From NCBI GenBank assembly GCA_902797705.1, contig CADBTX010000324.1, positions 1-6,503 of the forward strand: a DNA stretch of 6,503 bases, in the 5' to 3' direction. Source of the stretch: an uncultured Lachnospiraceae bacterium. Lineage in GTDB: Bacteria > Bacillota > Clostridia > Lachnospirales > Lachnospiraceae. Within the stretch, counting starts at the first letter, position 1. The number at the start of each line of letters is the position of its first letter. Position numbers and translations under genes: made by a program. Below, one piece after another: positions 1-5,500 of the stretch. The notes under the pieces were generated by a model, which saw only the letters and a program-made list of their open reading frames with translations, did not search any database and was not told where the DNA came from.

Positions 1-138
1 AACTGCAGGCTCATCCTCTGCAGGAACCTCTTCGGCATACGCATATACGCTTCCGAAGATCATCATCATAAATAATACGGAAAAAAGAACGACCAGATTT
101 AAGATCATATTCTTTTCATTTTTTGCTGTTAAACTCAT
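1..138 (-). CDS. 5' end of a secreted or surface protein with signal peptide (partial)
   Basis: The first 46 codons of a minus-strand gene that runs off the left edge. The product starts MSLTAKNEKNMILNL, continues into a strongly hydrophobic stretch (about residues 11-30, including VVLFSVLFMMMIFGS) and then reads VYAYAEEVPAEDEPAV, a typical Sec signal peptide with an A-Y-A type cleavage site near residue 35 followed by an acidic, proline-containing mature N terminus. There is no lipobox cysteine, so it is probably secreted or anchored elsewhere rather than a lipoprotein. The ATG at 138-136 has a GGAG ribosome binding site (153-150) 11 bases upstream, and a strong promoter lies at 208-236. The function cannot be told from this fragment; the low-complexity start of the mature part would fit a multi-domain extracellular protein. 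Confidence 0.8.
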   Translation of the reverse strand, partial: MSLTAKNEKNMILNLVVLFSVLFMMMIFGSVYAYAEEVPAEDEPAV

Positions 139-207
139 TTCTTATATTTCTCCTTATTTTTACGTTTTTCCTTAAACGTTTCCTTTGCTCTTTCTGTAAG
201 TGTTTGA

Positions 208-236
208 ATTATATCATTAAGATTTCTATTTGTTAA
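208..236 (-). promoter_or_regulatory. Sigma-A-type extended -10 promoter for the secreted-protein gene
   Basis: Read on the minus strand, TTAACA (236-231; 5 of 6 consensus bases) is followed by a 17-base spacer and a perfect TATAAT (213-208), with TG one base upstream of the -10 (TGATATAAT), an extended -10. The start point is expected near 201, giving a leader of about 63 bases to the ATG at 138. The leader is purine-rich and carries AAGGA three times (185-181, 173-169, 155-151), only the last of which is placed to act as ribosome binding site. Confidence 0.75.
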
Positions 237-243
237 GGATTTG

Positions 244-268
244 TTACAAAGTTTTTTAATTTTTGTAA
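244..268. repeat. 7-bp inverted repeat upstream of the minus promoter
   Basis: TTACAAA (244-250) and TTTGTAA (262-268) are perfect inverted copies around an 11-base T-rich centre. The dyad centre (about 256) lies roughly 55 bases upstream of the inferred minus-strand start point, a position usual for an activator site. The sequence is AT-rich, so chance occurrence is possible. Confidence 0.35.
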
Positions 269-299
269 TTATCATGCAATTATTCCCAGGGGCAGCATT

Positions 300-320
300 G
301 GTAATTTGTATTAATTTACC
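300..320. repeat. Imperfect 21-bp palindrome overlapping the plus promoter -35
   Basis: GGTAA (300-304) and TTACC (316-320) are perfect inverted copies, and two more symmetric pairs occur toward the centre at base 310, so 7 of 10 pairs match. It covers the putative -35 of the plus-strand promoter (306-311), where a repressor or autoregulator would block transcription. This is a candidate operator only. Confidence 0.35.
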
Positions 321-334
321 TACTCTGTTATAAT
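306..334 (+). promoter_or_regulatory. Extended -10 promoter for the AP2/HNH-like gene
   Basis: A perfect TATAAT at 329-334 is preceded by TG at 326-327 (TGTTATAAT, extended -10) and, 17 bases upstream, by TTGTAT (306-311), a weak -35 matching only the TTG of consensus. The start point would be near 341, leaving a leader of about 124 bases before the ATG at 465. The extended -10 compensates for the poor -35. The overlap with the palindrome at 300-320 suggests control at this site. Confidence 0.55.
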
Positions 335-369
335 TTTGTATACTAAATAGAATGTTTATACTGAACAAG

Positions 370-387
370 AATTGTTACGCAATTGTT
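370..387 (+). repeat. Direct repeat AATTGTT with 11-bp period
   Basis: AATTGTT occurs at 370-376 and again at 381-387, separated by ACGC, so the copies lie on the same face of the helix about one turn apart. TTGTTAC within the first copy (372-378) also occurs at 241-247 near the minus promoter. It falls in the inferred leader of the plus-strand gene. It may be a tandem protein-binding site or chance in AT-rich DNA. Confidence 0.25.
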
Positions 388-464
388 GCTTATGTAAACT
401 CATTATTTTGCAACCACGGAAACATCCCCAAAATTCGCAGAAAAACTTTTGGAAGATTTAAACA

Positions 465-1259
465 ATGATCCTTTCCCGCGGAGTATACCAGGCAAAAAAG
501 AAGAACGGCGATATTTATTTCAGGGTGTCCTTTACCTATAAGGGAAGACATATAAGCCTCGGCAGCACGGATAATCTTAAGACCGCCGCCATGATATATG
601 AAGAAGCTTCCTCCTTAAAGGACAGCGACGACGGAGTACTGGATTTTCCTTCCTATGATTTCATCTCCTTTGAAAAATACCTGGCGATCGTGAATTTCAG
701 GGATAACGGGGTGTACTTCCATAATCCCATCTACCTTCACCAGCGCTATTTTTCCTATTTTCTTGATAAGGATACGGAACTGAAATTCGATACCGACGAC
801 CTTTTCTTTTATTCCCAGCATAAGATACAGCGACGGGGAGGACATCTCTTTGTGGAGAATTACGGAGCGCAGATGACGGTAGAATCCCGTTACGGCATCC
901 ATCCCTTCGCCGTTGCCGGCAGGGACTACCGCTTCATGAACGGAGATCCTTTGGATTTCAGATATGAAAATATTGAGATAATAAACAGATACATGGGGGT
1001 AGAAGTGATAGAAAACACTATCCCAAGAAAGTTCAGATCCTATATACATGTGAACGGATATTATAACCTGGGGGTCTTTTCCTCGGAGACAAAGGCCGCC
1101 ATCGCCTTCAACAAGGCCCGCTCTCTCCTTCGTGACAAGGGCAGAAATAAAGACACACCGGCAAATTACATAGCCGACATGCCTGAGGATGAATACAGGG
1201 AAGCCTATGACAGCATAAGCCTTCCACCTTCTTTTTTGAAAATGCTGGAGAACCTCTGA
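465..1259 (+). CDS. Protein with two AP2-like domains flanking a degenerate HNH-endonuclease-like core
   Basis: A 264-residue protein with no signal peptide or membrane segment, presumably cytoplasmic and DNA-binding. Residues about 5-50 form an AP2-like module (RGVYQAKKKNG, then RHISLGSTDN and an Ala-rich helix). Residues about 190-223 form a second one (YIHVNGYYNLGVFSSETKAA, then IAFNKARSLL). Between them, residues 143-175 resemble the core of HNH homing endonucleases: YRFMNGDPLDFRYENIEIIN (155-174) aligns with the family pattern V-D-H-I-N-G-D-x-L-D-N-R-x-x-N-L. Here the catalytic His is Phe157, its Asp neighbour is Arg156 and an Asn is Phe165, while N159, G160, D161, D164, R166 and N169 are kept. 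Residues 66-130 (FISFEKYLAIVNFRDNG and on) are not assignable. The start has GGAAG (451-455) 9 bases upstream. A nuclease seems unlikely; a regulator derived from one is my inference. I recall similar proteins in Lachnospiraceae annotated as hypothetical or AP2-domain. Confidence 0.85.
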   Translation: MILSRGVYQAKKKNGDIYFRVSFTYKGRHISLGSTDNLKTAAMIYEEASSLKDSDDGVLDFPSYDFISFEKYLAIVNFRDNGVYFHNPIYLHQRYFSYFLDKDTELKFDTDDLFFYSQHKIQRRGGHLFVENYGAQMTVESRYGIHPFAVAGRDYRFMNGDPLDFRYENIEIINRYMGVEVIENTIPRKFRSYIHVNGYYNLGVFSSETKAAIAFNKARSLLRDKGRNKDTPANYIADMPEDEYREAYDSISLPPSFLKMLENL

Positions 1260-1279
1260 ATCCCTTATCCAAAGGACTG

Positions 1280-2446
1280 TTATTCCCCCATATCAGACAT
1301 AAACACCTGTCTTCCCCGGCTTATGACACGTATAAGCTGAAGATCTTCATTTAATATTGCAAGATTTGCGGCTTTCCCCTCTTCTATACTGCCGGTTTTT
1401 TCGTATATCCCAATGGATTTTGCAGGATTTACTGCAGAACATCTTACGGCGGTTTCCAGGGATATGCCCATTTTCCTGACCGCATTTACCATGCAGTCCA
1501 TAAGATCCGAGGCAGAGCCTGCAATTGTACCGTCCCTAAGCCTCGCTTCATTCCCTTTTTTGATCACAGCCTGTCCCCCAAGCTCATATTCCCCATCCGG
1601 CATTCCCGCAGCCTCCATGCTGTCGCTTATGAATATGATCCTGTCTTCACCGAAGAGCTTTATGCTGCTCCTTACAACAGCAGGGTGGATGTGGACACCG
1701 TCGCAGATAAGTTCCGCCGAAACAAAGGGGTTCTCCGCCGCTGCTATCACCGGTCCCGGAGCCCTGTGATCAACAGGCTCCATGGCATTCCAGGCATGGG
1801 TCATATGCCTTACCCCGTTTTCAAAGGCCCATGCAGCCCTGTCATGATCAGCCGCCGAATGGCCAAAGCTTATGAGCACCCTGTGACGAAGCTCTTTGAT
1901 AAATCTCTCCGCCCCCTTTGCCTCAGGAGCAAGGGTCACGATCCTTATCCTGTGACCAGAGGCTTCCTGCAGCCTCATAAAAAGGCTGACATCGGGCTCC
2001 TTAATAAAGGCCGGATCCTGGGCCCCGCATTTTTCCTTCGAGATAAAGGGTCCCTCCAGGCAGACACCGGAAAGAAAGGCCCCGCTTTCATTTTCGTATC
2101 TTCCTACCGCCCTCATGATATCCATGAGCCGGTCTTCATCCAATGTCATTGTGGCGGGGCAGATGGTGGTAACGCCTCTCTTTTCCTCATACCCGGCCAT
2201 CAGCCCTATCACCTCCGGATCCCCTTCACAGAGATCGTGACCCAGGCAGCCGTGGAAATGGATATCCGTAAGCCCCGGAATGACCCACATATTTCCGGCA
2301 TCAATGACCTGAACGCCGCGATCCGCTTCAGGATCCCCGGACACTTCAGAGTTACCGGCAAATACCCCGTCTTTTATACAAACATCATGTTTCCGGAATA
2401 CAAAATCCGGATCGAATACCATTCCGCCCTTTATCCTGTAATCCAA
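1280..2446 (-). CDS. nagA: N-acetylglucosamine-6-phosphate deacetylase
   Basis: Cytoplasmic enzyme converting GlcNAc-6-phosphate to glucosamine-6-phosphate and acetate, used in amino-sugar catabolism and cell-wall recycling. The 388 residues match the usual 380-400. The order of motifs is that of the amidohydrolase-fold NagA family: a small beta domain at both ends (FDPDFVF near 11; TGSIEEGKAANLAIL at 351-365), HFHG with H63 and H65, the metal ligand E131 in LEGPFI, H196 in FGHSAAD, H217 in THAWNAM, substrate-binding H252 in CDGVHIHP, and the catalytic D275 in ISDSMEAAGMPDG. All key residues are present. The THAWNAM segment differs from the THLxNAM I remember as common. The TTG start follows GGGAG by 7 bases; the first ATG, at codon 9, would cut the first beta strand. 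It lies 19 bp after the GH25-like gene and is probably cotranscribed. Its 3' end faces the AP2/HNH-like gene with 20 bp between stops. Confidence 0.93.
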   Translation of the reverse strand: MDYRIKGGMVFDPDFVFRKHDVCIKDGVFAGNSEVSGDPEADRGVQVIDAGNMWVIPGLTDIHFHGCLGHDLCEGDPEVIGLMAGYEEKRGVTTICPATMTLDEDRLMDIMRAVGRYENESGAFLSGVCLEGPFISKEKCGAQDPAFIKEPDVSLFMRLQEASGHRIRIVTLAPEAKGAERFIKELRHRVLISFGHSAADHDRAAWAFENGVRHMTHAWNAMEPVDHRAPGPVIAAAENPFVSAELICDGVHIHPAVVRSSIKLFGEDRIIFISDSMEAAGMPDGEYELGGQAVIKKGNEARLRDGTIAGSASDLMDCMVNAVRKMGISLETAVRCSAVNPAKSIGIYEKTGSIEEGKAANLAILNEDLQLIRVISRGRQVFMSDMGE

Positions 2447-2453
2447 TCAAGTA

Positions 2454-2459
2454 CTCCCG
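2454..2459 (-). promoter_or_regulatory. Ribosome binding site selecting the TTG start of nagA
   Basis: Read on the minus strand, CGGGAG (2459-2454) ends 7 bases before TTG at 2446-2444. Another TTG lies at 2450-2448 but is out of frame. The in-frame ATG at 2422-2420 has no comparable site, so TTG is preferred. Confidence 0.65.
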
Positions 2460-2465
2460 ATACCC

Positions 2466-3641
2466 TTACTTTACGGCATAATCCGTAAAGGAAATATTAA
2501 GATCCACAGGATCCGTTATGCCGTCCACATTCCCGGTCACGCTGTATTGCCACATATTGTAGCGATAGGGAAAAACGGACATCTCATCGGTGTCATAGAG
2601 CCAGAGATCGTATGCGGATATTGCCGCAAGATCCATCTTTCTGGCAAACTGCTTCTTCGAGGCCCCTATCATAGGGGTATAGCCGTACAGCCTTATGGTC
2701 TCGCAGAACGCCGAGGCGATCTCCGATAATTCCTGTTTTGACAGATTCTCAGTCCTGTAGCTGTCATTGGTGACTGCCTCGGAACTGAATACTATGGGAT
2801 ATTCCACGATCTGGCCGTTTATGGCTCCGACACAGTAATTTGCTTCCTCCACGGCCTCCACCACATTAGTGGCCTGGGACTGGAAATATAGACCGATCTT
2901 TATGCCGTTTTCCGAGCATCCCCTCATATTGTCCTGCAGGCTGGTGTCCAGCACCACCTTTCCGCTGCCGTATCCTCTGGAACCCACCCGGATCATCGCG
3001 AAATCCACTCCGGAAGCGGCTACTCTCGGCCAGTCGATATTTCTTTGATAGGATGAGATATCGATACCGTGATAGCTGGTCTTTCTGCCGTTAAGGGCGT
3101 ATTCCTTCCATATCCCTTCAGTCCTGAAGCCCTCTTCATAACGGGAATTTGCCGGAACCCGGCTTATGATCTCTTCAAAATCCGCCTTTCCCTCGGTAAG
3201 CTCGTTTACGTCAAAGACATTTTCCGAAACCGTTTCTCTGGCACGGACCTGATCGTCAAGGCTGTTTTCCGATACCTCTTCCTCGTCCTCCTCATCGGGC
3301 ACAAACTTTTCATCCACCTTGTCGTCTTTTCCGGAAGTATCTGCTGTGGGGACATAGGTGGAGTTTTCTTCATCCTCATCATACATATGCCAGAAGGAAA
3401 GCTCATCGCTGGTACGCTTCTCTCCCTCCAGACCGGAAAGTCCCGTTTCCGATTCCTCTGTGGTGATATCCTCCAGCTTTCTAAGAGGCGCCTGATCCTT
3501 TGATGGCTTCTTATTTACCGCAAAGGTAATAAGGAGCACCAGCACCACGGCGGATACAGCCGCCAGAAGGCCGAGCACCACTCCGGTCTTGGCCTTTTTC
3601 TCCATTAAAAAATCATCATCTTCATCATGCAGCATTGACAT
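2466..3641 (-). CDS. Membrane-anchored GH25 muramidase-like protein with altered active site
   Basis: A 391-residue type II membrane protein. A short acidic, charged N terminus is followed by a membrane segment at about 19-42 (GVVLGLLAAVSAVVLVLLIT within it), an acidic linker of roughly 120 residues (Asp/Glu runs such as PDEEDEEEVSE), and a GH25-type lysozyme domain at about 190-388 expected outside the cell. GH25 signs are YHGIDISSYQRNIDWPRV with D194, the strand GVDFAMIRVGSRG, IKIGLYFQSQA, and the C-terminal MWQY and VDLNISF. GH25 enzymes cleave MurNAc-beta-1,4-GlcNAc bonds using a D-x-E pair; here the segment is YPIVFSSEAV, so the Asp is Ser286 while Glu288 remains. Two aromatic positions I expect near PMIGAS and WLYDTDE also look changed. 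Activity is therefore doubtful; a wall-binding or regulatory role is possible. It lies 22 bp after apbE (from ATG) and 19 bp before nagA. A GTG at 3650 would add three residues. Confidence 0.85.
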   Translation of the reverse strand: MSMLHDEDDDFLMEKKAKTGVVLGLLAAVSAVVLVLLITFAVNKKPSKDQAPLRKLEDITTEESETGLSGLEGEKRTSDELSFWHMYDEDEENSTYVPTADTSGKDDKVDEKFVPDEEDEEEVSENSLDDQVRARETVSENVFDVNELTEGKADFEEIISRVPANSRYEEGFRTEGIWKEYALNGRKTSYHGIDISSYQRNIDWPRVAASGVDFAMIRVGSRGYGSGKVVLDTSLQDNMRGCSENGIKIGLYFQSQATNVVEAVEEANYCVGAINGQIVEYPIVFSSEAVTNDSYRTENLSKQELSEIASAFCETIRLYGYTPMIGASKKQFARKMDLAAISAYDLWLYDTDEMSVFPYRYNMWQYSVTGNVDGITDPVDLNISFTDYAVK

Positions 3642-3647
3642 CTTATT

Positions 3648-3654
3648 CACCCTG
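3648..3654 (-). promoter_or_regulatory. Ribosome binding site favouring ATG 3641 of the GH25-like gene
   Basis: Read on the minus strand, CAGGGTG (3654-3648) lies 6 bases before ATG at 3641-3639. The same bases include the alternative GTG start (3650-3648), whose own upstream sequence has AGG touching the codon and so no usable spacing. This supports the ATG, moderately. Confidence 0.45.
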
Positions 3655-3663
3655 ACAAGTCTT

Positions 3664-4653
3664 TTACCGTATATTTCCTCCGGTCAAGACATTATCCTCA
3701 TCGATATAATATACTCCTATAAGCTCATCATCCATTTTCCGGATCAGACTCTCTCCTTTTTCCTTCCCGAGGGAAAAGAGTGCGGTGGAAAGGGCATCCC
3801 CGTCAGCAGAGTGCTTTGACAGTATCGTTACGCCGTTCAATCCGCTCTCCGCAGGATATCCGGTCTTTGTATCAAGTATGTGGTGGTATAGCCTTCCGCC
3901 GGAGTAGAAATACCGTTCATAGTTGCCGCTTGTCACCACGGAAATATCGGAAACAGAAACTTCATCCGCCATCTCTCCATCTCCGAAGGGCTTTTCTATC
4001 CCCACCACAAAGTCCTTACCCCCGGGCTTTGAACCGATAAGAAGAACATTTCCTCCCAGGTTTATAATGGCGCTCTTTATACCTTTCTCCTTAAGATATT
4101 CCTTTATCCTGTCGGCGATATAACCTTTTGCGATTCCTCCAAGATCTATGCCGGCCTCCGGATCCTTAAGCCTTACGGTATCCTTATCACTGTCAAGGAT
4201 CACTTTCTCATAGCCCACAGCTTTTAAGCCCTTCTCAATATCCTCACTTTCCGGCACCTGTTTTTCTTCACTCTTAAAATCCCAGAGCTTTGAGACCGGT
4301 CTTATGGTGATATCGAAGGCTCCCTCCGAAAGCTCGCAGTACTTAAGGGCAATGCCCACCAGCTCGGCAGTCTCATGGCTTACATGTACCTCTTCACCCT
4401 CCGCCTCATTTATCCTTGAAACATCGGAGCCCTCCTTTTCAGCGGAAAACAGATCCTCATAACGTCTGATCTCCGAAAAGCACTGCTCCAGCAAAAGCTC
4501 ACCATCCTTTTTCGTAAGCGGATCATATATGGCAATGCTCGCCACGGTATCAAGGACGAAATCCGTCTTTGTCACAGGTTCACTCCCTGCTTCGCATCCT
4601 GAAAGACAGAGTATCAATATAAATATCAAGACCCCACGGGATAATAATCTCAT
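3664..4653 (-). CDS. apbE: FAD:protein FMN transferase, lipoprotein
   Basis: Attaches FMN from FAD, with Mg2+, to a threonine of target flavoproteins; beside Rnf genes the expected targets are RnfD and RnfG. The product is 329 residues from ATG 4653. It opens with a lipoprotein signal, MRLLSRGVLIFILILCLSGC, whose lipobox LSGC makes Cys20 the acylated residue, so the enzyme sits on the outer face of the membrane. ApbE motifs follow in order: SDVSRIN (about 76-82), GAFDITIRPVSKLWDF (111-126), IDLGGIAKGYIADRI (169-183), INLGGN (197-202), TSGNYERYF (241-249), HHILDTKTGYPAES (257-270) and ADGDALSTALFSLG (283-296), the last holding Mg2+-binding residues. It begins 37 bp after rnfB. A longer frame from TTG 4671 adds six residues that spoil the signal peptide. 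Neither start has a ribosome binding site, and a promoter ends just before the ATG. Confidence 0.93.
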   Translation of the reverse strand: MRLLSRGVLIFILILCLSGCEAGSEPVTKTDFVLDTVASIAIYDPLTKKDGELLLEQCFSEIRRYEDLFSAEKEGSDVSRINEAEGEEVHVSHETAELVGIALKYCELSEGAFDITIRPVSKLWDFKSEEKQVPESEDIEKGLKAVGYEKVILDSDKDTVRLKDPEAGIDLGGIAKGYIADRIKEYLKEKGIKSAIINLGGNVLLIGSKPGGKDFVVGIEKPFGDGEMADEVSVSDISVVTSGNYERYFYSGGRLYHHILDTKTGYPAESGLNGVTILSKHSADGDALSTALFSLGKEKGESLIRKMDDELIGVYYIDEDNVLTGGNIR

Positions 4654-4659
4654 GGGGTC

Positions 4660-4688
4660 ATTATAGATCAAACTATTAAGCTATACAA
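4660..4688 (-). promoter_or_regulatory. Candidate promoter giving a leaderless apbE transcript
   Basis: In the short gap between rnfB and apbE, read on the minus strand, TTGTAT (4688-4683) is followed by a 17-base spacer and a perfect TATAAT (4665-4660). A start seven bases beyond the last T of the -10 falls at 4653, the A of the apbE ATG. No Shine-Dalgarno sequence lies before that ATG. The promoter would allow apbE, the GH25-like gene and nagA to be expressed apart from rnf. Confidence 0.5.
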
Positions 4689-4690
4689 AT

Positions 4691-5485
4691 TCAGTCGTGA
4701 ACCTTTGAGATAACCTTCTTAGGACACTTATTTGCGCAGATGCCGCAGCTTACGCACTTCTCATAGTCGATGTGGGCAATATTGTCAACCACATGAACAG
4801 CGTCCTTCGGGCAGTTCTTCTCGCAGAGACCGCAGCCGATACAGCCTGCAGCGCAGACCTTCATCACAGCAGGACCCTTGTCCTTTGATGAGCAGGCCAC
4901 CGCGAACTTATTCTTCTTCGGCTTCAGCTCTATCATATGCCTCGGGCAGTTTTCTATACACTTTCCGCAGGCCTTACACTTGTCCTCATCCACAACAGCG
5001 ATGCCGTCGATCACATGAATGGCGTCAAAGGGACATACCCTTTCACAGGTCCCGCCGCCAAGACATCCGAAGGAGCAGGCCTTGGGGCCGCCTCCGGGAA
5101 CCATGGCCAGCATCTTACAGTCAGAAACTCCGGTGTAATTATGCTGATCCTTAGCCTTGGTACAGGTTCCTGCACACTTTACAAAGGCAACCTGTGGCTC
5201 GGATTCGCTGACAGTCTGTCCCATGATCTCTGCGATCTTTGCGGCAACAGCGTCACCGCCTACAGGACAGCCGTTTACCGGTGCGGCTCCTGTCACGATG
5301 GCATGAGCCATGGCAGAGCATCCGGCCTGTCCGCAGCCGCCGCAGTTGGCGCCGGGCAGCACTTCGGCCACCTTTATCTCTCTTTCATCAACCTCTACAA
5401 AGAATGCTTTTCCGGCTATACTTAAGAATACTCCTACAAAGAGTCCGACAGCCGCCACGCATACAGTAGCAATTAAAATTCCCAT
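4691..5485 (-). CDS. rnfB: Rnf complex subunit RnfB, multi-cluster ferredoxin-like protein
   Basis: The iron-sulfur subunit that accepts electrons from reduced ferredoxin and passes them into the Rnf complex. The 264 residues start with a single membrane anchor (about 3-28), then the RnfB-type cluster domain with C48, C51, C56 and C73 (NCGGCGQAGC...CP). A cysteine-rich middle part follows (C104, C108, C123, C137, C141, C147, C151), then three typical 4Fe-4S ferredoxin repeats: C170-C173-C176-C180, C215-C218-C221-C225 and C244-C247-C250-C254. C198 and C211 are extra. This pattern fits clostridial RnfB, with more clusters than the proteobacterial form. The ribosome binding site AAGGAGG at about 5502-5496 overlaps the rnfA stop codon, 10 bases before the ATG, and the gap to rnfA is 15 bp, so the two are cotranscribed and probably coupled in translation. 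Confidence 0.96.
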   Translation of the reverse strand: MGILIATVCVAAVGLFVGVFLSIAGKAFFVEVDEREIKVAEVLPGANCGGCGQAGCSAMAHAIVTGAAPVNGCPVGGDAVAAKIAEIMGQTVSESEPQVAFVKCAGTCTKAKDQHNYTGVSDCKMLAMVPGGGPKACSFGCLGGGTCERVCPFDAIHVIDGIAVVDEDKCKACGKCIENCPRHMIELKPKKNKFAVACSSKDKGPAVMKVCAAGCIGCGLCEKNCPKDAVHVVDNIAHIDYEKCVSCGICANKCPKKVISKVHD

Positions 5486-5500
5486 TCTGAACTGTCCTCC

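Larger units (their letters stand above)
139..464. other. AT-rich divergent intergenic region
   Basis: This 326-base stretch separates two divergently read genes and is far richer in A+T than the flanking genes. It holds a minus-strand promoter (208-236), a plus-strand promoter (306-334), a 7-bp dyad (244-268), an imperfect 21-bp palindrome (300-320), and a direct repeat with an 11-bp period (370-387). One minus-strand reading frame, from a TTG at 368 to a TGA at 135, is open for 77 codons, but it contains the minus promoter, has no ribosome binding site, and was not accepted as a gene. No RNA gene or terminator is seen. Confidence 0.7.

Noticed and set aside
266..282. TAATT-N7-AATTA inverted repeat
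   Set aside because: Five AT-only pairs in very AT-rich DNA are expected by chance.
135..368. 77-codon minus-strand open frame from TTG 368, ending in an ATGA overlap with the secreted-protein gene
   Set aside because: It contains the consensus promoter at 208-236, has no ribosome binding site, starts with TTG, and its lysine-rich end is just the purine-rich leader translated. The ATGA overlap is suggestive of coupling but is outweighed.
615..1049. 144-codon minus-strand frame inside the AP2/HNH-like gene
   Set aside because: It lies wholly antisense to a gene with recognisable domains and shows no motif of its own.
1263..1275. CCTT/AAGG hairpin as a bidirectional terminator
   Set aside because: Only four base pairs and no T tract on either strand, so too weak to call.
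1685..2488. 267-codon plus-strand frame opposite nagA
   Set aside because: nagA on the other strand has every catalytic residue; this frame is its antisense shadow, with composition reflecting complementary codons.
3069..3503. 144-codon plus-strand frame with hydrophobic runs opposite the GH25-like gene
   Set aside because: The hydrophobicity comes from reading Glu/Asp/Lys-rich linker codons in antisense; no ribosome binding site or family signature.
4937..5425. 162-codon plus-strand frame opposite rnfB
   Set aside because: rnfB is certain from its cysteine clusters; this frame has no independent support.
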